NCBI GenBank assembly: GCA_937125225.1
Contig: CAKZLE010000002.1
Location: forward strand, 1-64,000
DNA from: an uncultured Spirochaetia bacterium
Lineage (GTDB): Bacteria > Spirochaetota > Spirochaetia > CAKZLE01
DNA length: 64,000 nt
Direction: 5' to 3'
The notes below the pieces were generated by a model. It worked only from the letters and a program-made list of their open reading frames with translations. It was not told the origin of the DNA and made no database searches. Each line of letters opens with the position of its first letter. Position 1 is the stretch's first letter. Made by a program: the position numbers and the translations under genes. Shown in pieces: positions 55,392-63,630 of the stretch.

Positions 55392-55619
55392 ATGGCAGAA
55401 TATGAACTAGATTGTTTAGGAGAAGCTTGTCCAGTACCACTGATCAAAGCTGAGAAAGAGTTAGATAAGATGAATGTCGGTGATGTTCTTATCGTTGCTA
55501 TCGACCATAGCTGTGCTATGAAGAACGTTCCCGAGTGGGCTCGAAAACAGGGTCACAATGTAGAACTGGATGAAGTCGATGATGGTGAATGGGAAGTAGT
55601 CATCGAGAAGATGAAATAA
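55392..55619 (+). CDS. tusA: TusA-family sulfur carrier, copy 1
   Basis: A 75-residue TusA/YeeD-type protein: LDCLGEACPVPL gives the Cys13-Pro-x-Pro active site, with Cys8 and a third conserved Cys41 (DHSCAMKNV). TusA proteins hold a persulfide on the CPxP cysteine. AGGAGAG precedes the ATG. In other bacteria YeeD/TsuB works with the YeeE channel; here the gene lies between the two channel halves. Copy 2 follows 25 bases later. Confidence 0.95.
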   Translation: MAEYELDCLGEACPVPLIKAEKELDKMNVGDVLIVAIDHSCAMKNVPEWARKQGHNVELDEVDDGEWEVVIEKMK

Positions 55620-55644
55620 ATAATAGGAATTAAGGAGAAATACC

Positions 55645-55872
55645 ATGGCTGAATATGAATTAGATTGTTTTGGGGAAGCTTGTCCGATACCACTGGTAAA
55701 GGCAGAGAAAGAATTAGAAAAAATGAATGTAGGTGATATTCTCATCGTTGCGATCGACCATAGCTGTGCTATGAAGAACGTTCCTGAGTGGGCTCGAAAA
55801 CAGGGTCACAATGTGGAACTTGATGAGATTGATGATGGTGAATGGGAAGTAGTCATCGAGAAGATGAAATAA
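55645..55872 (+). CDS. tusA: TusA-family sulfur carrier, copy 2
   Basis: Also 75 residues, identical to copy 1 at 69 positions; the six changes are all conservative (for example Leu9Phe, Val15Ile, Asp25Glu). Cys8, Cys13 and Cys41 are all kept, so both copies should work. AAGGAGA precedes the ATG. The DNA is also very similar in the second half, consistent with a recent tandem duplication or ongoing gene conversion. Confidence 0.95.
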   Translation: MAEYELDCFGEACPIPLVKAEKELEKMNVGDILIVAIDHSCAMKNVPEWARKQGHNVELDEIDDGEWEVVIEKMK

Positions 55873-55898
55873 AAAAACTGCAGGGGTAGATTCGAAAG

Positions 55899-56432
55899 AT
55901 GAATATACGAAAGAATGCATTTTATAAAGCCTGGTTCAAAGATGCCTGGCCATATGTCACAGGAGCAATACTCCTTTCAATATTCCAGATCGTCACACTG
56001 GCGACAACTGGTAATCCTTGGGGAGTCTCTGGTGTCCTTGCATATTGGGGAGCCTGGATTTTTGAACTGTTCGGCGGTTCAGTAGATAAATGGTACTACT
56101 TTGCTTCTGATGGAGCACAGAATACCTTGAATAATGGAATACTCCAACATGGTGGATCGATCAGAAATATCGGTATCATCATCGGAGCACTCTTTTCATC
56201 TTTAGCTGCTTGTCAGTTCAAGATTAAAAAGATCAAAGCGATCCGACAGGTTGTCGCAGCCATTCTTGGCGGACTCCTTATGGGTTATGGTGCACGAATC
56301 GGTTTCGGCTGTAATATCGGAGCACTTTACAGTGGTATAGCGTCATTGTCTGTATCAGGATGGGTCTACGCAGTATTCCTGTTCCTCGGAGCATATGTCG
56401 GTAGTAAACTACTGGTAAAATTCTTTATGTAA
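55899..56432 (+). CDS. YeeE/YedE-type sulfur channel, second half
   Basis: A 177-residue membrane protein with about five helices. It has the matching channel element YGARIGFGCNIGALYSGIAS (Cys138), and Cys105 at a helix end. I infer that it pairs with the product of 54679 to rebuild a complete YeeE-like pore. The ATG at 55899 has a purine-rich but distant ribosome site (AGGGG). It lies 26 bases after tusA copy 2. Confidence 0.9.
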   Translation: MNIRKNAFYKAWFKDAWPYVTGAILLSIFQIVTLATTGNPWGVSGVLAYWGAWIFELFGGSVDKWYYFASDGAQNTLNNGILQHGGSIRNIGIIIGALFSSLAACQFKIKKIKAIRQVVAAILGGLLMGYGARIGFGCNIGALYSGIASLSVSGWVYAVFLFLGAYVGSKLLVKFFM

Positions 56433-56450
56433 ATTGAGGTTAACAATAAA

Positions 56451-57671
56451 ATGGCTAGAGAGAAGAAAGTAGAAGAATATGATGTTGTCATCATCGGTGG
56501 TGGTGCTGCCGGTCTTACAGCAGGTATCTATAGTGGTCGTGCGAAACTTAAGACGATCCTCATAGAGAAGTCACTCGTAGGTGGTCTTGCTACCTATACA
56601 AACGAGATCGAGAACTATCCAGGATTCCCTGAGGGAACGACTGGTCTTGGACTGATGGAATTATTCCAAAAACAGGCTAAGAAGTTTGGTGTTAAGTTCA
56701 AGGGAACTGATGTTAAGTCTGTTGATCTGAAAGGACCCATCAAGACTGTTGAAACTTTCAGAACTACCTACAAAGCTAAGACCGTCATCATCGCATCAGG
56801 TGGACGACCAAGAATAACAAGAGCTGAGAATGAAGAAGAATTCCTGTTCGATAAGGGAATCTCCTTCTGTGCTACCTGTGATGCAGCAGCGAACACAGGA
56901 AAAGACGTTCTTGTCATAGGTTCTGGAGATGCAGCAGTCGAAGAGGGAATGTTCCTTACCAAATTCGCAAACAAAGTCATCGTCTCTGTCATGCATGAAG
57001 AGGGAAAGATGGATTGTAATGAGATCGCTAAGGCAGAAGCCTTAGAGAATCCCAAGATGGAATTCATCTGGAACACCGTATGTAAGAGATTCGAAGGTGA
57101 AGAACACTTAACTAATGTAGTACTCACAGACCTGAGAAACGGTAGTGAAGTGAACGTTCCTGTAGACACCTGTTTCGAATTCATCGGATATATCCCTAAC
57201 ACAGAGATCTTCAAAGGTATCATCGATATGACTGATAGAGGCTATGTACTCGTCAATGATAAGATGGAAACCAATGTAGAGGGTGTTTTCTCAGCTGGTG
57301 ATGTGACAGAGAAATTCCTCAAGCAGGTCTCAACAGCAGTTGGTGATGGTGCTGTCGCAGGATATGCTGCAGAACGATACATCGCAGAGACAGAACAGTA
57401 TAACTCACAGATTCTTGCGAAGAATCAGTTTGTCTATGTATATGATGCTTCTTGTCCTAATTGTCAGAACAAGATGCTTGAGATCGAGGCTATCGAAACC
57501 AAGACCGAGGGAAAGATCAGTTTCTGTAAAGTCGATGTATACAAGTCTAAAGGATTATCAGATAGAATGGGTGTCTCAGTATTCCCAAGTGTAGCTGTAG
57601 TCAAAGATGGAGCGATCGTCGATGTATTGACTGAAGATTTCTCCCAATCAGTTTTAGAGACCTATCTCTAA
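56451..57671 (+). CDS. Thioredoxin reductase fused to a thioredoxin domain
   Basis: A 406-residue flavoprotein. The FAD motif is GGGAAG at 16-21, the redox pair CATC is at 140-143, the second dinucleotide motif is GSGDAA at 157-162, and the FAD-closing segment is VFSAGDV. Residues ~320-406 are a thioredoxin-like domain with CPNC at 335-338. A reductase-thioredoxin fusion is known in Mycobacterium leprae. Here it probably delivers electrons to persulfides on TusA or the channel. The CPNC pair differs from the usual CGPC, which would shift its redox potential. Cytoplasmic; 18 bases after the channel gene. Confidence 0.93.
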   Translation: MAREKKVEEYDVVIIGGGAAGLTAGIYSGRAKLKTILIEKSLVGGLATYTNEIENYPGFPEGTTGLGLMELFQKQAKKFGVKFKGTDVKSVDLKGPIKTVETFRTTYKAKTVIIASGGRPRITRAENEEEFLFDKGISFCATCDAAANTGKDVLVIGSGDAAVEEGMFLTKFANKVIVSVMHEEGKMDCNEIAKAEALENPKMEFIWNTVCKRFEGEEHLTNVVLTDLRNGSEVNVPVDTCFEFIGYIPNTEIFKGIIDMTDRGYVLVNDKMETNVEGVFSAGDVTEKFLKQVSTAVGDGAVAGYAAERYIAETEQYNSQILAKNQFVYVYDASCPNCQNKMLEIEAIETKTEGKISFCKVDVYKSKGLSDRMGVSVFPSVAVVKDGAIVDVLTEDFSQSVLETYL

Positions 57672-57698
57672 GGATACAGAGGAAGTAAAGGAGTTCTC

Positions 57699-58610
57699 AT
57701 GAGAAAGAGAAATTATCTTATAACTGTCGTATGTGTACTGATGACACTTCTCGTGTTCGTCAGTTGCGGCAACTATGCAGAATCAGGTACTGTCATCATT
57801 GATGGTAAAGAAGCTGCAAAACTCGTTGATACCAACGGTGTGATCCTTGTTGATGCCCAGAAAGCATCAGCCTATGCTAAAGGTCATATCGAAGGAGCTG
57901 TCAACATCGGGCGAACAGACATAGTGAAGAAAGGCCTAGTAGTCAACATGCTAGCTGATAAAGCGGTAATCGAAGAGGTCTTCGGTTCACGAGGTATCAG
58001 TAATTCTACGACTGTCGTCATCTATGATAATAATGCCAATATGGATGCTGCCAGATTATGGTGGACGTTCCTCGTCTATGGACATGAGAATGTCAAGGTA
58101 GTCGGTGGCGGATTAGAAGAGATGGTACGGGCAGGTTTCACAACTTCGACAGAGGCTGTCAATGTTGCACCAGCAACATTCACCGCATCCGAGAAGAATA
58201 CAGATCTGATCGCGACCACTGCTGAAGTCCTTTCCCAGGTCAACGACCCGATGGATGATGTAGCATTGATTGACACCAGGACGATCGAAGAGGTCGAAGT
58301 GGGGACTATCCCCTCCTCTATCCATATCAACTATGTCAAGAATAACTATAATGATGGTACCTACAGGAAGATACAAGATATCAGGATCATCTATAAAGAG
58401 GCTGGAATCACTCCAGACTGCACGGCTATCATGTACTGTAAGACCTCTATTCGAGGGGCTCAGACTTTCTTGGCGCTCTACAATGCAGGCTATAGAAATC
58501 TGAAGTTGTATGATGGCGCATGGATCGAATGGGTATTAGATGCAGATAGACCTGTACAATTACCCGAGAACGACGCACCGGTCATTTCAAATACTCAAGA
58601 TGAATCTTAG
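57699..58610 (+). CDS. Two-domain rhodanese lipoprotein
   Basis: A 303-residue lipoprotein with lipobox VFVSC (Cys23). Two rhodanese folds are present: domain 1 (~33-140) with IIDGKEAAKLVD, GHIEGAVNIG and an Asp (D110) in place of the active Cys; domain 2 (~165-290) with VALIDTRTIEE and the active loop MYCKTSIRGAQ (Cys247). This is the usual inactive-plus-active layout of thiosulfate sulfurtransferases. It is anchored outside the inner membrane, where it could strip sulfane sulfur from thiosulfate. It lies 27 bases after the reductase gene. Confidence 0.93.
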   Translation: MRKRNYLITVVCVLMTLLVFVSCGNYAESGTVIIDGKEAAKLVDTNGVILVDAQKASAYAKGHIEGAVNIGRTDIVKKGLVVNMLADKAVIEEVFGSRGISNSTTVVIYDNNANMDAARLWWTFLVYGHENVKVVGGGLEEMVRAGFTTSTEAVNVAPATFTASEKNTDLIATTAEVLSQVNDPMDDVALIDTRTIEEVEVGTIPSSIHINYVKNNYNDGTYRKIQDIRIIYKEAGITPDCTAIMYCKTSIRGAQTFLALYNAGYRNLKLYDGAWIEWVLDADRPVQLPENDAPVISNTQDES

Positions 58611-58651
58611 AGTTTGAATATAGAAAATGAGAGAGAGATAAGGAGACGTAA

Positions 58652-60427
58652 ATGAAGAGATTAAGATTGATAAGTATCTTATTACTTACACTAGTACTGT
58701 CATTCAGCTTTATAGCTTGTAGTGCTAAAGAAGAGGCTGCACCTGTAGTCGAAAAGACGACTGAAGTCAAGACTGCTGTTGTTGAGAAGGCTCCAGAACC
58801 TGTAGTGGATCCTGTTGTCGAGGCAGCAAATGCTTTCTTTGCAAATAAACCAGATGACAGTTATCTGATCAAAGAGACTGCTTTTGTCGACATGGTAAAA
58901 GCTGGTGAAGAACCCTTCATCCTAGATATCAGATCAGCTGCTGACTATGAAGCTGGACACGTAATGGGTGCTTTCAATGCTCCTTGGGGTGCGACTGCGA
59001 TCCCAGCAGCCTTGAGTCAACTCCCTGTAGACCAGACCGTCTATGTATATTGTGTAAGTGGTCAGACTGCAGGTCAGACTGTCGCATTGCTCAACGTAGC
59101 TGGTTTCGATGCAAAATCAGTACGATACGGTTATAAACTCGGAATATCTAAAGTAGAGGGAGTCGAAGAGGTCATTGAGACTACTCCTAACTTCCTTGAA
59201 GATCTTGGGACTGAGATCGACCCAGCTATTGAAGCTGCGATCGTAGATTACTATGCAACACTGAATGCTGATGAGTCTACCAAGAGTAATATCATCGCTG
59301 CTTCAGCTGCTAAAGACAATCTAGATGCTTCTGAGGGAGAAATCGTTGTTGTCTCTATTAGAAAAGCAAGTGACTTCGAAGACAAACACATCGAAGGTGC
59401 TATCAACATCCCTTACGGAAAAGGTATGCAGGAGAACTTCTCACAACTACCTAAAGACAAACAACTGTATGTATACTGCTATAGTGGACAAACAGCTGGT
59501 CAGACCGTTGCTATCCTGAAACTCCTTGGTTATGATGCTGCATCAGTCAAGAGTGGTTTTGGAACAGGTATGAGTGGTGGTGGATGGAATAACGAAGGTC
59601 TTCCTATCATACAGACCAACGTTGTTGAAGAGGCTGCAAATGCATACTTCGCAGAAAAAGCCGCTGATAACAATATCATCAAAGAGGATGCGTTCCTAGC
59701 AAAGATCGAAGATGGAGAAGAACTCTTCATCCTTGATATCAGAAAAGCTTCGGACTATGAGGCAGGACACATCATCGGTGCTTATAGTGCTCCTTGGGGT
59801 CCAACTGCTATTCCTGCTGTACTTGAGAATCTACCTACAGACCAGACAGTATATGTCTATTGTGTAAGTGGCCAGACTGCAGGACAGACAGTCGCACTTC
59901 TCAATGTAGCTGGTATTGAAGCAAAATCCGTACGATATGGATTCAAACTTGGAATCTCAAAAGTCGAAGGCTATGAAGATTTCGTAGTTACTGAACCCTA
60001 TGAGATGGAAGAGCTTGGAAATACTATCGATCCACAGATCGAAGCTGCGATCGTCGATTATTATGCTACGCTGAATGAGGATGAGAGAACCAAGAGTAAC
60101 ATCATCTCTGCAGAGGCTGCAAAAGATCTTCTCGATGCATCTGAAGGTGAGATCGTTCTTGTATCGATCAGACAACCTGCTGACTATGCTGCAGGACATA
60201 TCGAAGGTGCTATCAATATTCCTTGGGCACAGGGTATGCAGACAAGTTTTGAGCAACTTCCTAAAGATCAGCAGATCCTTCTCTACTGTTATAGTGGACA
60301 GACTGCAGGTCAGACCGTCGCTATCATGAAACTTCTTGGATATGATGTCGCATCAATCAAGAGTGGTTTTGGAACCGGCATGAGTGGTGGTGGATGGAAC
60401 AACGAAGGTTTCCCTGTTGTTCAGTAG
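58652..60427 (+). CDS. Four-domain rhodanese lipoprotein
   Basis: A 591-residue lipoprotein: lipobox FIAC (Cys23), then an Ala/Glu/Val/Pro linker (~25-55), then four rhodanese domains. All four keep an active cysteine, at 134, 276, 404 and 546, in alternating loops CVSGQTAGQ and CYSGQTAGQ. The spacing shows an exact A-B-A-B duplication of 270 residues. Domains B end in a GMSGGGWNNEG loop. It is anchored extracytoplasmically and should carry up to four persulfides. It is the last gene of the operon; a strong terminator follows. AAGGAG precedes the ATG. Confidence 0.95.
   Translation: MKRLRLISILLLTLVLSFSFIACSAKEEAAPVVEKTTEVKTAVVEKAPEPVVDPVVEAANAFFANKPDDSYLIKETAFVDMVKAGEEPFILDIRSAADYEAGHVMGAFNAPWGATAIPAALSQLPVDQTVYVYCVSGQTAGQTVALLNVAGFDAKSVRYGYKLGISKVEGVEEVIETTPNFLEDLGTEIDPAIEAAIVDYYATLNADESTKSNIIAASAAKDNLDASEGEIVVVSIRKASDFEDKHIEGAINIPYGKGMQENFSQLPKDKQLYVYCYSGQTAGQTVAILKLLGYDAASVKSGFGTGMSGGGWNNEGLPIIQTNVVEEAANAYFAEKAADNNIIKEDAFLAKIEDGEELFILDIRKASDYEAGHIIGAYSAPWGPTAIPAVLENLPTDQTVYVYCVSGQTAGQTVALLNVAGIEAKSVRYGFKLGISKVEGYEDFVVTEPYEMEELGNTIDPQIEAAIVDYYATLNEDERTKSNIISAEAAKDLLDASEGEIVLVSIRQPADYAAGHIEGAINIPWAQGMQTSFEQLPKDQQILLYCYSGQTAGQTVAIMKLLGYDVASIKSGFGTGMSGGGWNNEGFPVVQ
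58811..60424 (+). repeat. 810-bp tandem internal duplication in the four-domain rhodanese gene
   Basis: Two copies of about 810 bp lie in frame, boundary near 59620. Protein landmarks recur exactly 270 residues apart. The two copies have diverged at many third positions, so it is not brand new. Confidence 0.9.
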
Positions 60428-60456
60428 ACTTCACATAACTTGAATCTAGACTTACC

Positions 60457-60487
60457 GGCACTCTGCACATGCAGAGTGCCTTTTTTA
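60457..60487 (+). terminator. Strong terminator of the sulfur-relay operon
   Basis: A perfect 10-bp stem, GGCACTCTGC / GCAGAGTGCC, with loop ACAT, is followed by TTTTTTATTT. Confidence 0.95.
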
Positions 60488-60525
60488 TTTCTGCGTACTT
60501 GACTTACTATGCTATACTTTTGAAT

Positions 60526-62109
60526 GTGACTAACATAAAGAAGATCGATTACAGTACCCACATATTAATACGTCTCATTCCTCTAATCTACATTATGATT
60601 TGGAGTCTCTTTCAATATTCCACTCTTACGACCTACCCCTTCATGCATTCAGATGAATCCTGGCTCAGTGGTCTGAGTAGATGGATGCTCGAATCAAAGA
60701 GCCTTGGAGTCACTGAACCTTTCTTCAATACATATCAGAGAGCTCCACATGCGATCAAGAGTCTCTTTCATGGGATCCAGATGGTCGGTATCTCACTTTT
60801 AGGGTATTCGCTTCAGGTCATCAGATCCATATCTCTTCTGTTTGCAGCAGGCTCACTGCTGCTTTTCTTTCGTATCCTACGATCTTATGGCCTTTCAACG
60901 ACGATCTCCTTCTTTGGGATGCTCCTCATCTCTGCAGACAATCAGTTTCTCTATATAAGCCACCTCGGCAGACAGGAGATCATGCTTGTCTTCATGCTGC
61001 TTCTAGTCCTCTATCTCATCAGGCGATTTGAAAAACATGAATTGTCTACTCTAAGCTGTTTCGGCTTGGGGATGCTCACAGGTTCAGCCTTCCTACTTCA
61101 TCCCAACGGGATCCTAGTCATACTAGCCGGTCTAACACTCTTCAGCTTTAGTTCTTGGAGTACGAAGCGGCAAATCATGATCTATGGAGCTGGCGCATTC
61201 CTCATAGTTGGCCTCGCATTGATAGCTAGCCTGATCATGAATCCCCACTTTCTCACAAGTTATGCGGCATATGGGAAGACACTGGGGGTGGGCGAATCGA
61301 TTATTTCAAAGATCTTGAACTACCCGAACTTCTACAGGAAGATCTATTACCAGGTCAGTGGGACCTATTATACTCCACCAGTCATGATAGAGCTGATGCT
61401 GCTATCATTGACCTATATCATCAGTGCCCTACTCCTGATAAAGAAGAGAGTTGAACTTCCTCATATTTTCTCGCTATTAATGGCATCTTTAGTGATGCAT
61501 GCAGGATTCATCATCATCGGAAGATACGGTCAGCCGTCAGTGATACTCTTCTTTCCATATGGTTATCTGATCATGATCCTGCTCATCAACAGGATCAGAG
61601 CACAACGATGGATGAGGAGTGCTCTTATCGCACTACTGTTTCTGATTCTATCAACAAGCACCTTCACCGAGGTCAGACTCATGATTGACCAACAGTCTGA
61701 CTATACCGAATATACTCAACACATCGCAGGGAACATTGGTAACGAGGCAAAGGTTCTCGGTAACCTCAATACCGATTATGCCCTCTCTGCAGGACAATTA
61801 TATGATTGGAGGAATCTTGAGCCGGCCTATCGGGAGGGGTACTCGTTCGAACAATATGTAAAAGAGAATCATATCGAGTATATCATCTATCCTGATGAGA
61901 TAGATCTCATCTACGAGAGGCGGCCAAAATGGAATGGGATCTATGGGAACATCGCCCTCATGTATGAGGAGATGCAGGTATTCCTCTCTGAATCTTGTAT
62001 CGAGATCGGTAGAGGTATCAGTCCGACCTATGCGATGAGGATCGTTCGTTATCAAGGTGATCAAGATTGGGGGTATCGAATCTATCAGGTAGTCTCTGAT
62101 CAGTCGTAG
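60526..62109 (+). CDS. GT-C-type membrane glycosyltransferase (ArnT/PMT-like)
   Basis: A polytopic protein of about 527 residues with roughly eleven helices and a soluble C-terminal domain (~400 onward). An acidic motif near the first loop (HSDESWLSG) matches the D-E catalytic site of polyprenyl-phosphate-sugar-dependent glycosyltransferases. It likely adds sugar to an envelope lipid or protein. The frame is open back to an ATG at 60469, but that codon is inside the preceding terminator. GTG 60526 (or TTG 60520) follows an extended -10, TGCTATACT at 60510-60518, so the message may be leaderless. The start is uncertain; the family is fairly clear. Confidence 0.8.
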   Translation: MTNIKKIDYSTHILIRLIPLIYIMIWSLFQYSTLTTYPFMHSDESWLSGLSRWMLESKSLGVTEPFFNTYQRAPHAIKSLFHGIQMVGISLLGYSLQVIRSISLLFAAGSLLLFFRILRSYGLSTTISFFGMLLISADNQFLYISHLGRQEIMLVFMLLLVLYLIRRFEKHELSTLSCFGLGMLTGSAFLLHPNGILVILAGLTLFSFSSWSTKRQIMIYGAGAFLIVGLALIASLIMNPHFLTSYAAYGKTLGVGESIISKILNYPNFYRKIYYQVSGTYYTPPVMIELMLLSLTYIISALLLIKKRVELPHIFSLLMASLVMHAGFIIIGRYGQPSVILFFPYGYLIMILLINRIRAQRWMRSALIALLFLILSTSTFTEVRLMIDQQSDYTEYTQHIAGNIGNEAKVLGNLNTDYALSAGQLYDWRNLEPAYREGYSFEQYVKENHIEYIIYPDEIDLIYERRPKWNGIYGNIALMYEEMQVFLSESCIEIGRGISPTYAMRIVRYQGDQDWGYRIYQVVSDQS

Positions 62110-62852
62110 GTCCTATGGATCATAGATGAGAAGGTATCAAAACCCTCCATACTACATTGCCTCGGCCTCTGTAGAGGATTATCGTAACGTTGGAGTCTTC
62201 CACCATTACTCTCATCCATCGTATAGAGGGTATCAGAGAGGATGATCGCCTCCCCCACATCATGAGTCACGAATACCACTGAGGTATCAGTCTCTTTCCA
62301 AAGTTCGATCACAAGTCGCTGTTGAGCACTCCTACTCTTTGGATCTAGGCTTGCAAAGGGTTCATCCATAAGCAGGACTTTTGGCCTGATCGCAAGAGCT
62401 CGAGCGAGAGCTGCTCTCTGTTTCATCCCCCCTGATAGTTCATGAGGGTATTTATCTTTATGAGAAAGCATCCCTGCGCGTTCAAGATAGGACTCAATAT
62501 ACCCCTTTAATTCTAAAGCACTCATTTTTGGATACCGTTTTTTTAACGGAAAGAGCATGTTCTCATAGACGGTCTTCCAGGGGAAAAGCTGATCGAACTC
62601 CTGAAATATCATGATCCTATCCATCGATGGTGAGGAAACTCTTCTATCCTCGATAAGCAGCAATCCCTCATGGTACTGTTCGAATCCAGCTAGGACTCGC
62701 AATAGAGTAGATTTCCCACAACCTGAATTTCCGAGGATACAGACAAACTCCCCAGGCAGAACTGTTAAAGAGACCTTTTCCAGAACAGAGACAGAGGTCT
62801 GAGCATCAGTATAACTGAAGGATATCTCTCTCATTGATACCATGGGAATCAT
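62100..62852 (-). CDS. ABC transporter ATPase, SsuB/TauB type
   Basis: A 250-residue ATPase: Walker A LGNSGCGKSTLLR, Q-loop MIFQEFDQLFPWKTV, signature LSGGMKQRAALARAL, Walker B VLLMDEPFASLD, and H-loop VTHDV. The LFPWKTV segment is typical of nitrate/sulfonate/taurine importers. ATG 62852 follows GGAGGTG and overlaps the permease stop by four bases. It converges with the glycosyltransferase gene, overlapping its end by ten bases. Confidence 0.94.
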   Translation of the reverse strand: MIPMVSMREISFSYTDAQTSVSVLEKVSLTVLPGEFVCILGNSGCGKSTLLRVLAGFEQYHEGLLLIEDRRVSSPSMDRIMIFQEFDQLFPWKTVYENMLFPLKKRYPKMSALELKGYIESYLERAGMLSHKDKYPHELSGGMKQRAALARALAIRPKVLLMDEPFASLDPKSRSAQQRLVIELWKETDTSVVFVTHDVGEAIILSDTLYTMDESNGGRLQRYDNPLQRPRQCSMEGFDTFSSMIHRTYD

Positions 62853-63628
62853 TGAGCACCTCCGTTTGAATGTTTGACCCTACGTTCTATTCTTTTGAAG
62901 AGGATATCTTCGATGACTAGTCCGATGATGATCAGGACTAACAGTCCAGCATACATACCTGAGGTATCCATGAAGACCCTCTTATTGAAGATATACCAGC
63001 CAAGACCTCCATACAGTCCAATTACACCGAAGACCATCTCAGCACTGATCACAGCTCTCCAGGAGCGAGCCCAGGCGATTCTGAGACCGGCGACCATATA
63101 GGACCAGGAGCTTGGGATAAGGACATGGATTATCAGCCCCCATCTTCCATACTCATAGTTTCGCCCGATATCGAGGAAGGTCCTGTTCACCGAACTGAAG
63201 CCTGCATTGAAGTTGATCACCATAGGCCAGAGCACCGCATGGATCACGATGAAGAAGATAGAGAGGGTCCCTGTACCGAACCAGAGGATGACAAGAGGAA
63301 GCAATGCGATACCGGGTAGAGGATGTGCGATCGAGGTAAGGACCTCTACCCCGCTAGCGAGGAGGGGGAATAGGTAGGAGACTATCGAGAGAATAAGAGC
63401 AAATAACGTTCCGAGGATCATTCCGCCGAACACCAGTGCCAGAGATACTCCGATTCGTAAAAGAAGGGTACCCCCGACTAGATCATCTACAAGGGCTCTC
63501 AAAATATCTAAGAGTGAGGGTAGAATCAACTCTGATACGAATCCTGTAGAGACTATGAGTTCCCAAAGCAATAGGAAACTCGCAATCCAGAGTACATGCT
63601 CAATTGTTCTTCGTGGTCTCTTGTTCAT
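62849..63628 (-). CDS. ABC transporter permease, SsuC/TauC type
   Basis: A 259-residue permease with about six helices. The EAA loop is in the segment RIAWARSWRAVISAEMVFGVIGLYGGLGW, and HPLPGIALLPLVILWFGTG is the conserved permease stretch of this family. It forms the pore for the ATPase at 62100. It begins two bases after the binding-protein stop. Confidence 0.94.
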   Translation of the reverse strand: MNKRPRRTIEHVLWIASFLLLWELIVSTGFVSELILPSLLDILRALVDDLVGGTLLLRIGVSLALVFGGMILGTLFALILSIVSYLFPLLASGVEVLTSIAHPLPGIALLPLVILWFGTGTLSIFFIVIHAVLWPMVINFNAGFSSVNRTFLDIGRNYEYGRWGLIIHVLIPSSWSYMVAGLRIAWARSWRAVISAEMVFGVIGLYGGLGWYIFNKRVFMDTSGMYAGLLVLIIIGLVIEDILFKRIERRVKHSNGGAQ

Positions 63629-63630
63629 AC

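Noticed and set aside
60469-60525. ATG start of the glycosyltransferase at 60469
   Set aside because: The ATG is in the loop and stem of the preceding terminator and has no ribosome site.
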